Of a DNA stretch of 15,086 nucleotides, positions 1 to 6,577 are shown one piece after another. The DNA is from JADJOY01 sp964450125 (lineage in GTDB: Bacteria; JADJOY01): NCBI GenBank assembly GCA_964450125.1, contig CAYVDO010000185.1, positions 1 through 15,086 of the forward strand, written 5' to 3'. The first letter of the stretch is position 1. Every line of letters starts with the position of its first letter. Under the pieces are notes generated by a model. It did no database searches and was not told the DNA's origin. It worked only from the letters and a program-made list of their open reading frames with translations. Made by a program: the position numbers and the translations under genes.

Positions 1-142
1 GAGCGAGAGCAGTGCGCGCCGCGTCTCGCCAGCGCCGGTGGAGGTGCCGGGCGCCGTCGTTACGGCAGCGGCGCTGGTGCCTGAGCTGGATCTGCTGGCC
101 GCGCTCATGCAAGCTGACTGCGTGAGCGAGCGCGGAAGGTGA
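1..142 (+). CDS. C-terminal end of an unidentified protein (partial)
   Basis: An open frame enters from the left edge (first complete codon at base 2) and stops with TGA at 140-142, giving about 46 residues. Third codon positions are mostly G or C, as in the surrounding genes. The visible tail is rich in Ala, Val and Leu and ends in a short charged stretch; no domain can be recognised. Its last codons contain a GGAAGG purine run that serves as the ribosome-binding site of the next gene, whose start lies four bases after the stop, so the two are probably in one operon. The function cannot be judged from this fragment. Confidence 0.5.
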   Translation, partial: SESSARRVSPAPVEVPGAVVTAAALVPELDLLAALMQADCVSERGR

Positions 143-146
143 GGGG

Positions 147-563
147 ATGAATCCACTGGCCGGGATGGCGGCGATCCATGTGTCGATCACCGTGCTCGTG
201 TCCGGGATCGTGTTCGCGCGCTCGCATTCGACGCTGCGAGCCTTCGTCGTGGCGCTGGGATTTGCGACGGTCGTCTGGCTGGCTGTGGTCGCGTTGGCCG
301 TGTCCGGCTACGCGAACGCCACGGTTGCCGTTGCCGGTCCCGCGCCGCGCGCACGCATCGTTTTGGACGCGAGGGTGGTCCCTTCGGCGATGCCTGTGGA
401 GCCCGACCGTGTCGCGCTGGTCTGGCGGCTCTGGGCTTCGGGCAAGCTTCGCGTGGAACCCGAGCCCGCGTTCCTCACGACGCTGCGCTGGGTGGCACGT
501 GCCGCGCCCGGCGGCACCCTCGAGTGGGTGCGACGCCTCAGCCCTCACGGTCCCTCCGTGTGA
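147..563 (+). CDS. Small membrane protein with two N-terminal helices, unknown function
   Basis: This 138-residue protein starts at an ATG preceded by a strong purine-rich ribosome-binding site (GGAAGGTGAGGGG), which overlaps the end of the upstream frame. Hydrophobic stretches at about residues 8-24 and 33-53 look like two membrane helices. The remaining 80 residues are soluble, moderately charged and contain several Trp and Arg residues, with no motif I recognise. Codon usage matches the neighbours, and the tight spacing to the upstream frame supports a real gene and an operon. Its 3' end overlaps the convergent SGNH gene by 19 bases. I cannot assign a function; a membrane-bound accessory of the truncated upstream gene product is a guess from position only. 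Confidence 0.7.
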   Translation: MNPLAGMAAIHVSITVLVSGIVFARSHSTLRAFVVALGFATVVWLAVVALAVSGYANATVAVAGPAPRARIVLDARVVPSAMPVEPDRVALVWRLWASGKLRVEPEPAFLTTLRWVARAAPGGTLEWVRRLSPHGPSV

Positions 564-1648
564 GACGCTGTGGATCGGAATACGCCGGAAGCCGCCAGAA
601 ATTCGGCGATGCAGCCGTTCGCGCGCCCATTCTTGTGGTGGTCGGTGGCTGTGACCCAGAGATCCGGCGGGCGTTCCGCGCAGTCCACCAGCGCGGGGAG
701 GGGATCGACGACGGTGATGCCGTCGGTCTCCAAGCTCGCGAGCGCATGGTGGAACGCACGGTACGGTGAGTCGAGCAAGTCCTCGCGCCGTTCGATGCCG
801 AAGATCTCCGGGGCGATCACCACGGCGAAGCGTGCGTGCGCCTCCTCCACGCGATCCCGGAGCTGCAGCACGCGCTCGCGGCCCGCCCGCCACACGCTCG
901 ACGCGGGATCGTACGCGTGCTCGACGTAGGCGCGATAGTCGTTGCCCGAGCCGAACAAGCGCCGCGCGCGGCTCATAAGCCGCGCGTCCCGGGCCCAGCG
1001 AATCACCCGCGAGCGATCCCAGCGGTCGGCGACGCGCACCAGCTCGGGCGGCAGGACGTCGTTCGACACGAAGTAGAGGATCACCACGTCGGGTGTGAGC
1101 GCCGCCCCGCGAAGCTCGAATAGCCGGGTCTCTTGCTCGGTGTCGTAGCCCTCCACGCCGAAGTTGACGACCTCGACACGTCGTCCCAGGCGTGCGCCAA
1201 GGGAGTCCTCGAGTCGCGCGGCGAGCGTCTCGTCATCGCGGAGCTTGGGGCCGAGCGCCTCCGAGTCGCCGAGCATCAAGATGCGCTCGACGTCGGGCGG
1301 CTTCGGCATCGCGGGTATCGCCCCGCGAAAGCCCCGCGCGTTGATCGCGACTTCGGCGCCGGTTTCGGCCCGGACCCGCGCGTTCGGGATCGGCTCGTAA
1401 CGCAGCACTGGATCTATGCTCTCCCGGTAGAGCTCGCGGGCCGCGAGATCGGCGGGAACCGAACCGGCGCTCTCTCGGCTCGAAACGTGCGCGCGCAGCG
1501 CCAGCTCGAGTGCGAGCGGTGCGGCCAGCAACGTCGCGACGAATGCGCGCAAGCCGAGCGAGCGGCGCGGGCGGGACGAGACGGGAGCGTTCGTGGCGTC
1601 GTACCGGGCTTCGTGCGGGGCGCCCGAGGGGCGGGCGGGGCCACGCAA
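545..1648 (-). CDS. SGNH/GDSL-type hydrolase-like protein with N-terminal membrane anchor
   Basis: The product is about 367 residues. A hydrophobic segment at about residues 35-51 ending in ELALR looks like a signal anchor, so the catalytic domain is probably periplasmic. SGNH blocks are visible: GDS at 127-129 (nucleophile Ser129), NFGVEGY at 162-168 (Gly block), SND at 195-197 (Asn196) and a D-x-H motif at 336-338 followed by KNG. The stretch around residues 79-110, leading into INARGFRG, is typical of the exported SGNH proteins of deltaproteobacteria. These hydrolyse or transfer acyl or acetyl esters on glycans or lipids; the substrate here is unknown. The start is uncertain: TTG at 1648 is the only usual start codon after the upstream in-frame stop and has a poor ribosome-binding site; TTG at Leu33 is another option. 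The gene is probably monocistronic, with a hairpin upstream at 1778-1817. Confidence 0.85.
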   Translation of the reverse strand: MRGPARPSGAPHEARYDATNAPVSSRPRRSLGLRAFVATLLAAPLALELALRAHVSSRESAGSVPADLAARELYRESIDPVLRYEPIPNARVRAETGAEVAINARGFRGAIPAMPKPPDVERILMLGDSEALGPKLRDDETLAARLEDSLGARLGRRVEVVNFGVEGYDTEQETRLFELRGAALTPDVVILYFVSNDVLPPELVRVADRWDRSRVIRWARDARLMSRARRLFGSGNDYRAYVEHAYDPASSVWRAGRERVLQLRDRVEEAHARFAVVIAPEIFGIERREDLLDSPYRAFHHALASLETDGITVVDPLPALVDCAERPPDLWVTATDHHKNGRANGCIAEFLAASGVFRSTASHTEGP

Positions 1649-1777
1649 GATGGCAGAGGCGATTTCGGCTCGTCAGCAGCGGACGTCGAATGCGCAGTGG
1701 CGTTGCATCAACGGGTATTGGATGCGTTTCGTGGGAGCTCGCTCCAGACCTGAGGTGCTGGGGGGACGTCGAAGGGC

Positions 1778-1817
1778 GCTCCGCGGCCACGCACCTCGAG
1801 TCGCGTGGCCGCGGAGC
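1778..1817 (-). terminator. Perfect 15-bp GC-rich hairpin, probable terminator
   Basis: Bases 1778-1792 (GCTCCGCGGCCACGC) and 1803-1817 are perfect inverted repeats with a 10-base loop that itself contains the palindrome CTCGAG. The hairpin lies 90 bases after the stop of the minus-strand membrane protein gene (stop at 1907) and before the SGNH gene start at 1648. It probably ends or processes the upstream transcript. No U-tract follows on the minus strand, so a classic intrinsic terminator is not proven; a regulatory hairpin in the SGNH leader is the alternative. Confidence 0.5.
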
Positions 1818-1906
1818 CGGCGAGCCTACGCTCCCAGGGCCCCAGACCCTCGCGACTGCTCCGGTGCATGCTTGGGAAGCTGACCCACTACCCGTCACCG
1901 AGCCGG

Positions 1907-2797
1907 CTAATCCGTAGCGATCGCGGGCACGTGCTCATCGCGGGCGCGACTCGGCGCACCGCGGCGGAGCAGCAATCGGTGCGCGGCGATCCAGGCGAGG
2001 TACGGCGCTGCGTACACGAGCCCCTCGGTGTGACCGCGCATCAACAGATAGAAGCAGAGCACGCCGACGATCACCAGCTCGCAGACGATGGGTGTGAACC
2101 GCCATCGCGAAGGGGGTGCCACGATCCGCAGTCTCTCGTGTAGCTCGAGACCCGGAACCAGGAACGGCGCCGCGAGAAACACGGGGATGGCGATGAAGCC
2201 CGGATGGACTCCGATGGTGCGCCAGGAGTTGATGTCCTTGAAGATGAGCCCGCTCAGGATGAGGCCGGTCAGGAAGACGAGCGGGAACTGCCACAAGAAG
2301 CGCTTGGTGGCGCCGGCGACGAGCATCACGACCAAAGCGAACGAGAGCTCGACGCCGAACCAATCGTCCCACGAAGGCCGCGGAAAGACCGTGGTGGGGA
2401 CCCGCCAGCGCCACCAGCCGAGCGTCTGGCCGATCATCTCCACGGGGATCGACGCCAGCGCACCGTAGAGCGCGACGAGGAAGACCCGTGCGAAGTAGCG
2501 ATCGAGGCGAGCCTGGGGAAACCGCTCAGCCGAGACCCGGCTCGCTTCCAGCCCCAACAAGAACACGATGACCCAGCCGCACGCGATCACGACGGGGCCT
2601 GGGACGATCGATTGCAGCAACACCTCGTAATCGGGCGTGGCGTCGTGAAGCGTGCCGAACTCCTTGGTCAACGCGAGCCAGCCCAGCGGCACCAGCACCA
2701 GAGCCGCGGTGACGCGGCGATAGACCACGAAGAGGTGGGCGATCAACGCTACCAGCACGCCTGCGAGCGCGAGCTGGAACAGAACCGGTCGATCCAC
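1907..2797 (-). CDS. Polytopic integral membrane protein, unknown function
   Basis: This 296-residue protein is mostly hydrophobic. I count eight or nine likely membrane helices, at about residues 5-26, 30-44, 65-84, 103-123, 145-162, 169-185, 198-216, 234-254 and 258-275, with an Arg-rich cytoplasmic tail. The GTG start at 2797 has a good ribosome-binding site (GGTAGGA, about nine bases upstream). Conserved-looking polar clusters lie in loops: KEFGTLHDATPDYE at 45-58, GWWRWRVP at 127-134, WDDWFGVE at 143-150 and FKDINSWRTIGVHPG at 186-200. The layout (acidic loop after helix 2, a W-W/W-R-W motif near the middle) vaguely recalls the DUF422 carotenoid biosynthesis membrane proteins, but the match is too weak to assign. 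Hairpin-rich gaps on both sides suggest it is transcribed on its own. Confidence 0.8.
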   Translation of the reverse strand: MDRPVLFQLALAGVLVALIAHLFVVYRRVTAALVLVPLGWLALTKEFGTLHDATPDYEVLLQSIVPGPVVIACGWVIVFLLGLEASRVSAERFPQARLDRYFARVFLVALYGALASIPVEMIGQTLGWWRWRVPTTVFPRPSWDDWFGVELSFALVVMLVAGATKRFLWQFPLVFLTGLILSGLIFKDINSWRTIGVHPGFIAIPVFLAAPFLVPGLELHERLRIVAPPSRWRFTPIVCELVIVGVLCFYLLMRGHTEGLVYAAPYLAWIAAHRLLLRRGAPSRARDEHVPAIATD

Positions 2798-2835
2798 CGA
2801 ATTCGTCCTACCCGTTCGTCCCCTGCACCCGTGAT

Positions 2836-2876
2836 CTAGGAGTGTGTCGGGAAACTCGCTCCCGACACACTCCTAG
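2836..2876 (-). terminator. Perfect 16-17 bp hairpin, possible terminator
   Basis: The arms CTAGGAGTGTGTCGGG (2836-2851) and CCCGACACACTCCTAG (2861-2876) pair perfectly, and A2852 with T2860 adds a 17th pair, leaving a 7-base loop. It is the strongest hairpin in the window. It lies about 180 bases after the stop of the zinc-ribbon gene and 40 bases before the GTG of the membrane protein gene, so it could end the first transcript on the minus strand. It has no U-tract. It also forms the left end of the proposed repeat element, and the two roles are compatible. Confidence 0.4.
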
Positions 2877-3020
2877 CCTCGCCGAAGGCGAGCCGACTTG
2901 GGGGTGGGGCCCCGAAGAAGTCACGCCTTTTTCGGGGCGGGGGGCTGGAACAGACCCCCGAGGAAGCATCAAGCGAGGAGCCTGTCGCCGTGCGCGCCAC
3001 ATTTTCCGACAGGCGCCTAG
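2836..3020. repeat. Putative non-coding repeat element (MITE/REP-like) made of hairpins with inverted ends
   Basis: This 185-base stretch starts with CTAGGAGTGTGTCGGG and ends with the related inverted sequence CCGACAGGCGCCTAG (12 of 15 bases match after reverse complementing), and both ends finish in CTAG. Inside are successive hairpins: 2836-2851 with 2861-2876 (16 bp, perfect, plus one more inner pair), 2878-2883 with 2887-2892 (6 bp), 2909-2920 with 2927-2938 (12 bp with one wobble), and 2976-2987 with 3007-3018 (12 bp, one mismatch). There is no credible coding frame. Inverted related ends plus dense palindromes are typical of small non-autonomous mobile repeats or REP clusters. It lies between two minus-strand genes and could also act as a terminator. 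Confidence 0.5.
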
Positions 3021-3053
3021 CCGAGGCGATCCTACCGGCGCCGCGGGCGCAGG

Positions 3054-3701
3054 TCACTTCACCACGAGCGCGGGCTTGGGCGTGAAGCCCATGCCTTTGT
3101 TCTCGATGGTGCCGTAGGCGCCGAAGACCTGGCCGGGCTCGAGCTGATCGATCACCTTGGCGTACTCGGGTGCGATGTAGATCGGCAGCGTCACGCCCGC
3201 TCCGGAGATCGCTTCGAAGCGGCGGAAGCCGTCGTCGTCGGACATCACCTTGCCGAACTTGGCCACCAACAGCAGCCGGCGGTCGAGCTGGTCGGGGGTC
3301 GCCGTGACGAGCCTCTCGATGGGCATCTCGAGCTCGTTGCCCTGCGAGGCGCCGATGAACACGGTCGGCTTGTCGGGGGTGAAGAAGAGCTTGACGGAGT
3401 AGAGGCCGCCGCCGACCACCGCCAGCACCAGCACCAGCTTGATGATCGTGAACACGATCGGGTTGGTGCCGGGTTTGGATTCGGCGACTTGCTTGTCGAG
3501 GAGGCTCCGCGGGGTAGGGCGCGGGGGCTCGCGCAGGGGACCGGGGCCAACCGGGGGCACGCTCGGTGGCGGGGCAACGTCGGCAGCCGCACCGTTTGCG
3601 GGAGGGTGGGTGTCGACCTCGGCGTTCGGTGTCTTGCAGAACGGGCATTCGGTGAGACGCGAAGTGAAGCGTTTGCCGCAGCCGGTGCAAGTGACGATCA
3701 C
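3054..3701 (-). CDS. Zinc-ribbon protein with Pro-rich linker, one membrane helix and an extracytoplasmic domain
   Basis: This 215-residue protein starts at GTG 3701 with an excellent ribosome-binding site (GGAGG, six bases from the start). Residues 1-25 form a four-cysteine zinc ribbon (Cys5, Cys8, Cys19, Cys22; CxxC-x10-CxxC). Residues 32-65 are a Pro/Ala-rich linker and 81-107 a single membrane helix. Residues 108-215 form a compact domain with alternating hydrophobic strands that probably lies outside the cytoplasm. The ribbon presumably senses or docks inside the cell while the C-terminal domain acts in the periplasm. The family of the C-terminal domain is not recognised; its end (GTIENKGMGFTPKPALVV) might be a small beta-barrel fold. 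It is the first gene of a minus-strand unit and diverges from the gene at 3878. Confidence 0.8.
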   Translation of the reverse strand: MIVTCTGCGKRFTSRLTECPFCKTPNAEVDTHPPANGAAADVAPPPSVPPVGPGPLREPPRPTPRSLLDKQVAESKPGTNPIVFTIIKLVLVLAVVGGGLYSVKLFFTPDKPTVFIGASQGNELEMPIERLVTATPDQLDRRLLLVAKFGKVMSDDDGFRRFEAISGAGVTLPIYIAPEYAKVIDQLEPGQVFGAYGTIENKGMGFTPKPALVVK

Positions 3702-3758
3702 GTTTCGCCTCCGGATTGATTTGGGGTGCCTCTCCCGCGGGTTGATCCAGCCGGGCCG

Positions 3759-3788
3759 AATCTATTGCTGCTCGCGCCGTTGGGACAA
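3759..3788 (-). promoter_or_regulatory. Possible sigma-70-type promoter for the zinc-ribbon gene
   Basis: On the minus strand TTGTCC (3788-3783) and TAGATT (3764-3759) lie 18 bases apart. Each matches the -35 and -10 consensus at four of six positions. The predicted start would leave a leader of about 50 bases before the GTG at 3701. By-eye promoter calls in GC-rich DNA have a high false-positive rate. Confidence 0.3.
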
Positions 3789-3839
3789 CCCCCTCGCGTC
3801 GGCCACGCGCTCGCGTCGCGTGGTCGACGCCGACGCTGC

Positions 3840-3868
3840 TTGCGAGCGACCGAGCGCCTGCATAGGAT
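3840..3868 (+). promoter_or_regulatory. Possible promoter giving a nearly leaderless transcript
   Basis: TTGCGA (3840-3845) and TAGGAT (3863-3868) are separated by exactly 17 bases, each with four of six consensus matches. Transcription would begin at about 3875, three bases before the ATG at 3878. The AGGA within the -10 element could instead be the ribosome-binding site of that ATG; it cannot serve both roles on the same transcript. Confidence 0.3.
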
Positions 3869-3877
3869 GCGGCTCCC

Positions 3878-4228
3878 ATGACTGCGGGGACGCGACTCGT
3901 GTGGGCCGTGCAGGTGCGGATGAAGAGCGACTGCACGAAGTTCCGCGCTGCCGATTCCACAAACGCGCCGATCATGCGTTTGCGCGGCTACGACGCCGGC
4001 GACGGCCGATTCGCGCTGGTGGGCGACACGCCGCGCGGGCGGCTCGGGATGTGGTTCGAGGACGCGTTGCGGGAATCGTTTCGCGCGGTGGTGTCGCGTT
4101 TGCCGACCGATGCGTTCTTGCTGGTCGAAGGCAAGGACGAGCTCTGGCGCAGCCACCGCTACCGCGTGCCGGTGAATCAGGACGTGCGCGCCTGGATCGC
4201 GCCGCTGCTCGCCGATCCCCCGAGCTGA
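3878..4228 (+). CDS. Small hypothetical protein (116 aa)
   Basis: The frame runs from ATG 3878 to TGA 4228 with strong GC bias in third codon positions. The product is soluble with no signal peptide or membrane helix. It has an alternating hydrophobic pattern (residues 42-60 and 77-86) consistent with a small alpha/beta fold, and repeated basic and aromatic residues (ELWRSHRYRVP at 88-98). I recognise no family. It lies 13 bases before the aldo/keto reductase on the same strand, so the two are probably co-transcribed. AGGA at 3864-3867 is a possible ribosome-binding site, though ten bases from the start. Confidence 0.65.
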   Translation: MTAGTRLVWAVQVRMKSDCTKFRAADSTNAPIMRLRGYDAGDGRFALVGDTPRGRLGMWFEDALRESFRAVVSRLPTDAFLLVEGKDELWRSHRYRVPVNQDVRAWIAPLLADPPS

Positions 4229-4241
4229 TCCCGCGTCGCTC

Positions 4242-5237
4242 GTGACTGGTCGAGCGCTCGGGGCGACGGGCCTCGTCGTGTCCCGCTTGGGCCTCGGGCT
4301 CGCGGCCCTCGGTCGCCCGGGTTACCTGAACCTCGGCCATGCCGACGATCTGGGCGGTACGTACGAACTGGCGGCCATGGAGCGTGCCGCGCATGCGGTT
4401 CTCGATGCCGCGTTTGCCGTGGGTATCCGCTACGTGGATGTGGCGCGCTCGTACGGACGCGCTGAGGAGTTCCTCGCGAGCTGGCTGGTCCGGAACGCGC
4501 CGATCGCTCGCGATCTGGTGGTGGCGTCGAAGTGGGGTTACACGTACACGGCAGGCTGGCGCGTGGATGCCGCGACGCACGAGGTGAAGGATCACTCGTC
4601 GGCAGCCTTCGAGCGCCAATGGCGCGAGAGCCGCGCCGTGTTCGGCGAGCATCTCGACGTGTACCAGATCCACTCCGCCACGCTCGAAAGCGGCGTGCTC
4701 GACGATCGTACGGTGATGGGCGCGCTGGCGCGGCTGCGCGGCGAAGGCGTGCGCGTCGGGCTCTCGGTCTCGGGACCGCGGCAGGGCGAGGTGATCCGAC
4801 GCGCGCTCGCCGTCGAGGTCGACGGAGAGCCGCTCTTCCAAACCGTGCAGGCGAGCTGGAATTTGCTCGAACGTTCGGCGGGTGCGGCGCTGGCGGAAGC
4901 ACACGCCTTGGGGCTCGGCGTGATCGTGAAGGAAGGGATGGCAAACGGTCGGCTCGCGGCGCGCGGCTACGCGACGCTCCCGGCCGCGAGCGAGATCGCG
5001 CTCGAGCGCGTGTGCGATCGTCTGGGTGCTCGCCGCGACGCGCTGGCGCTCGCCGCGATCCTCGCGGAGCCGTGGGCCGACGTGGTGTTGAGCGGAGCGG
5101 CCACCTGCGAGCAGCTCGCGTCGAATGCTCGTGCGCTCGACGTGAGCTGGGACGAAGGGGCGGCGCACGCCCTCGCGGTGCTCGTCGAAGACCCTACCGA
5201 ATACTGGGCGACCCGCGCTCGCTTGCCCTGGAACTGA
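4242..5237 (+). CDS. Aldo/keto reductase family oxidoreductase
   Basis: This 331-residue protein has the full catalytic tetrad of the aldo/keto reductases: Asp66 (in YVDVARSYG), Tyr71, Lys97 (VASKWGY) and His144 (VYQIHSATLES). The barrel pattern is complete, from the N-terminal LGATGLVVSRLGLG through GLSVSG at residues 173-178 to the C-terminal region around VLSGAATCEQLASN (282-295), where these enzymes bind the NADP phosphate. Such enzymes reduce aldehydes and ketones with NADPH in the cytoplasm; the overall form is closest to the galactose dehydrogenase-like or general stress subgroups, but the substrate cannot be predicted. The start is GTG 4242, 13 bases after the upstream stop, with only a weak ribosome-binding site, which suggests coupling to the gene before it. 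It converges with the SemiSWEET gene. Confidence 0.9.
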   Translation: MTGRALGATGLVVSRLGLGLAALGRPGYLNLGHADDLGGTYELAAMERAAHAVLDAAFAVGIRYVDVARSYGRAEEFLASWLVRNAPIARDLVVASKWGYTYTAGWRVDAATHEVKDHSSAAFERQWRESRAVFGEHLDVYQIHSATLESGVLDDRTVMGALARLRGEGVRVGLSVSGPRQGEVIRRALAVEVDGEPLFQTVQASWNLLERSAGAALAEAHALGLGVIVKEGMANGRLAARGYATLPAASEIALERVCDRLGARRDALALAAILAEPWADVVLSGAATCEQLASNARALDVSWDEGAAHALAVLVEDPTEYWATRARLPWN

Positions 5238-5260
5238 GCGCCGCGGCGAGCGCTGCTCAG
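5234..5260. terminator. Inverted repeat containing both convergent stop codons
   Basis: CTGAGC (5234-5239) and GCTCAG (5255-5260) pair across a 15-base GC-rich interval. The arms contain the TGA of the aldo/keto reductase (5235-5237) and the complement of the TGA of the SemiSWEET gene (5257-5259). The position between two convergent genes suits a bidirectional terminator, but the stem is only six pairs and there is no U-tract. Confidence 0.3.
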
Positions 5261-5526
5261 CGGTGTCGCAGCTTGAGGTAGAGCAGGCTCGATGCGAGCA
5301 CCAGCGTGATCGCGTTGAACCAGATGATCGGTGTCGCGCCCAGCAGCACTCCGTAGACCACCCACAGCGCGACACCCAGCGAGAACAACGTCCACATGCC
5401 GAGCGAGAGGTCGGCGGTGGAGCGCGTCTTCCAGGTCTTCCACACCTGCGGCACGAACGCGATCGTGGTGAGGGTGCCGGCGCCAGTGCCGAGCCAATCG
5501 AGCTGATCGGGGGAGAAGTGGCTCAT
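5257..5526 (-). CDS. SemiSWEET-type (PQ-loop) transporter
   Basis: This 89-residue protein has three membrane helices, at about residues 13-29, 40-61 and 65-84, the size and layout of bacterial SemiSWEETs. These dimerise to form a sugar uniporter in the inner membrane. The diagnostic PQ motif (FVPQVWKTWKTRSTADLS, Pro26-Gln27) follows helix 1, and the conserved Asn of helix 3 (WFNAITL, Asn71) is present. The ATG at 5526 is chosen because it gives the normal family length and has GGAG five bases upstream; an in-frame extension to 5595 would overlap the acyltransferase gene. It follows that gene by 25 bases and is probably co-transcribed with it. The substrate (glucose or sucrose in studied members) is not predictable. 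Confidence 0.92.
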   Translation of the reverse strand: MSHFSPDQLDWLGTGAGTLTTIAFVPQVWKTWKTRSTADLSLGMWTLFSLGVALWVVYGVLLGATPIIWFNAITLVLASSLLYLKLRHR

Positions 5527-5551
5527 CGCGACTCCGGCCACGCGGGTGTGC

Positions 5552-6577
5552 TCACACGAAGCGATGGACGCCGGAGACGCCGTCGCTCTCGCCACTCGCG
5601 CTGCGCTGGTATTCGGGTTCGAGGAGCTGGTTCACGTGATCCATCACCACGTCGGTGATGGCGCGAAAGCTCGCACCGTGCCGCGTCACGGCTTCCCGGG
5701 AAAACGGCGTGAAATCCTCGCAGACCCGGTAGGGCGCCAGCGCCGCGTCGTCGACCTCGAGGAGCGGGCCGATGCGATACACGACGCGGCCGCCGCTCGA
5801 CCACGGCGAACCGCTCGGGTAGAGCCGGTCGGAACCATTGCAGCCCACGGGCACGATCGCCCCGCCGAGCCGCTGGCTCATCTGTGCCAAGCCTGTGTGG
5901 CCGCGGCTCAACCGCTTGGAGCGCGTGCCTTGGGGGAAGACCAGCACGTGGCATTGGAATCGCTCCATGGCGTCGCGTGTGAGCTTCACCACCGCCTCGA
6001 TCATGCGATCGAAGAGCTCCTCGAAGCGGGGCAGGAACACCGCCTCGCGTCCATCGCGTCCGATGGGTGCGAGTGTCGGGTCGGCGCCTTGCACTTCGAG
6101 AAAGCGCTTGAGCTCCGGGCTCGCATCCACGAATGCCGCTCGTTGGGTGGCGAGGTTGCCGTCGGCGAGGTCGCGCAACTGCCGGTACTCGGCTTCCGTG
6201 GGCACGCGGCCCACCGTGCGCCGGAACTCGGTGGTGAGCACGTAGCCACGCGACGGCAGCGGGATGTTGTTGGTGGCATCCATGAACCACGCGATCGCCG
6301 GGTGCTCGTAGTACTTCCCTTTGACCCACGTGGCCGTGTAGCGATGGACTCCCGTGCGGTGCAACGCGTACTGGAACGGCCAGTAGTTGTAGCGGTCGGT
6401 GTGGTTCATCGCGAAGAACACCGAGCGGTCGCGGGGGATACGCTCGAGTCCCTCGATCACGATCTCGGTGTTTCGCGGAAAGCGATAGCTCGGCCGCAGG
6501 AAGAGCTCTGCAACCACCAGTTGCCCGGGTGGCCGGCGATGCAAACGCACCCGTTCGAGTCTTGCCAGGTCGAGCAT
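5552..6577 (-). CDS. PlsC-like acyltransferase with altered motifs and an insertion
   Basis: This 341-residue protein has an N-terminal block FFAMNHTDRYN at 54-64, matching the acyltransferase NHxxxxD motif except that Asn64 lies five positions after His59, where Asp is usual. Block III is FPQGTRS at 214-220 (Gln for the usual Glu), followed by the block IV region AIVPVG at 240-245. The gap between the two motifs is about 155 residues, against roughly 70 in classical PlsC, so about 80 extra residues are inserted (around 115-195). PlsC-family enzymes acylate lysophospholipids at the inner membrane; whether this one uses lysophosphatidate is open. FPQGTR is known in active relatives, so it need not be dead. 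ATG 6577 has a weak ribosome-binding site. The SemiSWEET gene follows 25 bases downstream. Confidence 0.82.
   Translation of the reverse strand: MLDLARLERVRLHRRPPGQLVVAELFLRPSYRFPRNTEIVIEGLERIPRDRSVFFAMNHTDRYNYWPFQYALHRTGVHRYTATWVKGKYYEHPAIAWFMDATNNIPLPSRGYVLTTEFRRTVGRVPTEAEYRQLRDLADGNLATQRAAFVDASPELKRFLEVQGADPTLAPIGRDGREAVFLPRFEELFDRMIEAVVKLTRDAMERFQCHVLVFPQGTRSKRLSRGHTGLAQMSQRLGGAIVPVGCNGSDRLYPSGSPWSSGGRVVYRIGPLLEVDDAALAPYRVCEDFTPFSREAVTRHGASFRAITDVVMDHVNQLLEPEYQRSASGESDGVSGVHRFV

Noticed and set aside
2836..3975. Minus-strand frame overlapping the zinc-ribbon gene and the hairpin region
   Set aside because: Arg/Ala-rich translation in another frame; the zinc-ribbon frame has a strong ribosome-binding site, cysteine motif and membrane helix.
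3972..5375. Long minus-strand open frame opposite the aldo/keto reductase (467 codons)
   Set aside because: Arg/His-rich low-information translation without any domain, wholly antisense to a gene with a complete catalytic tetrad. Long antisense frames are expected in GC-rich DNA.
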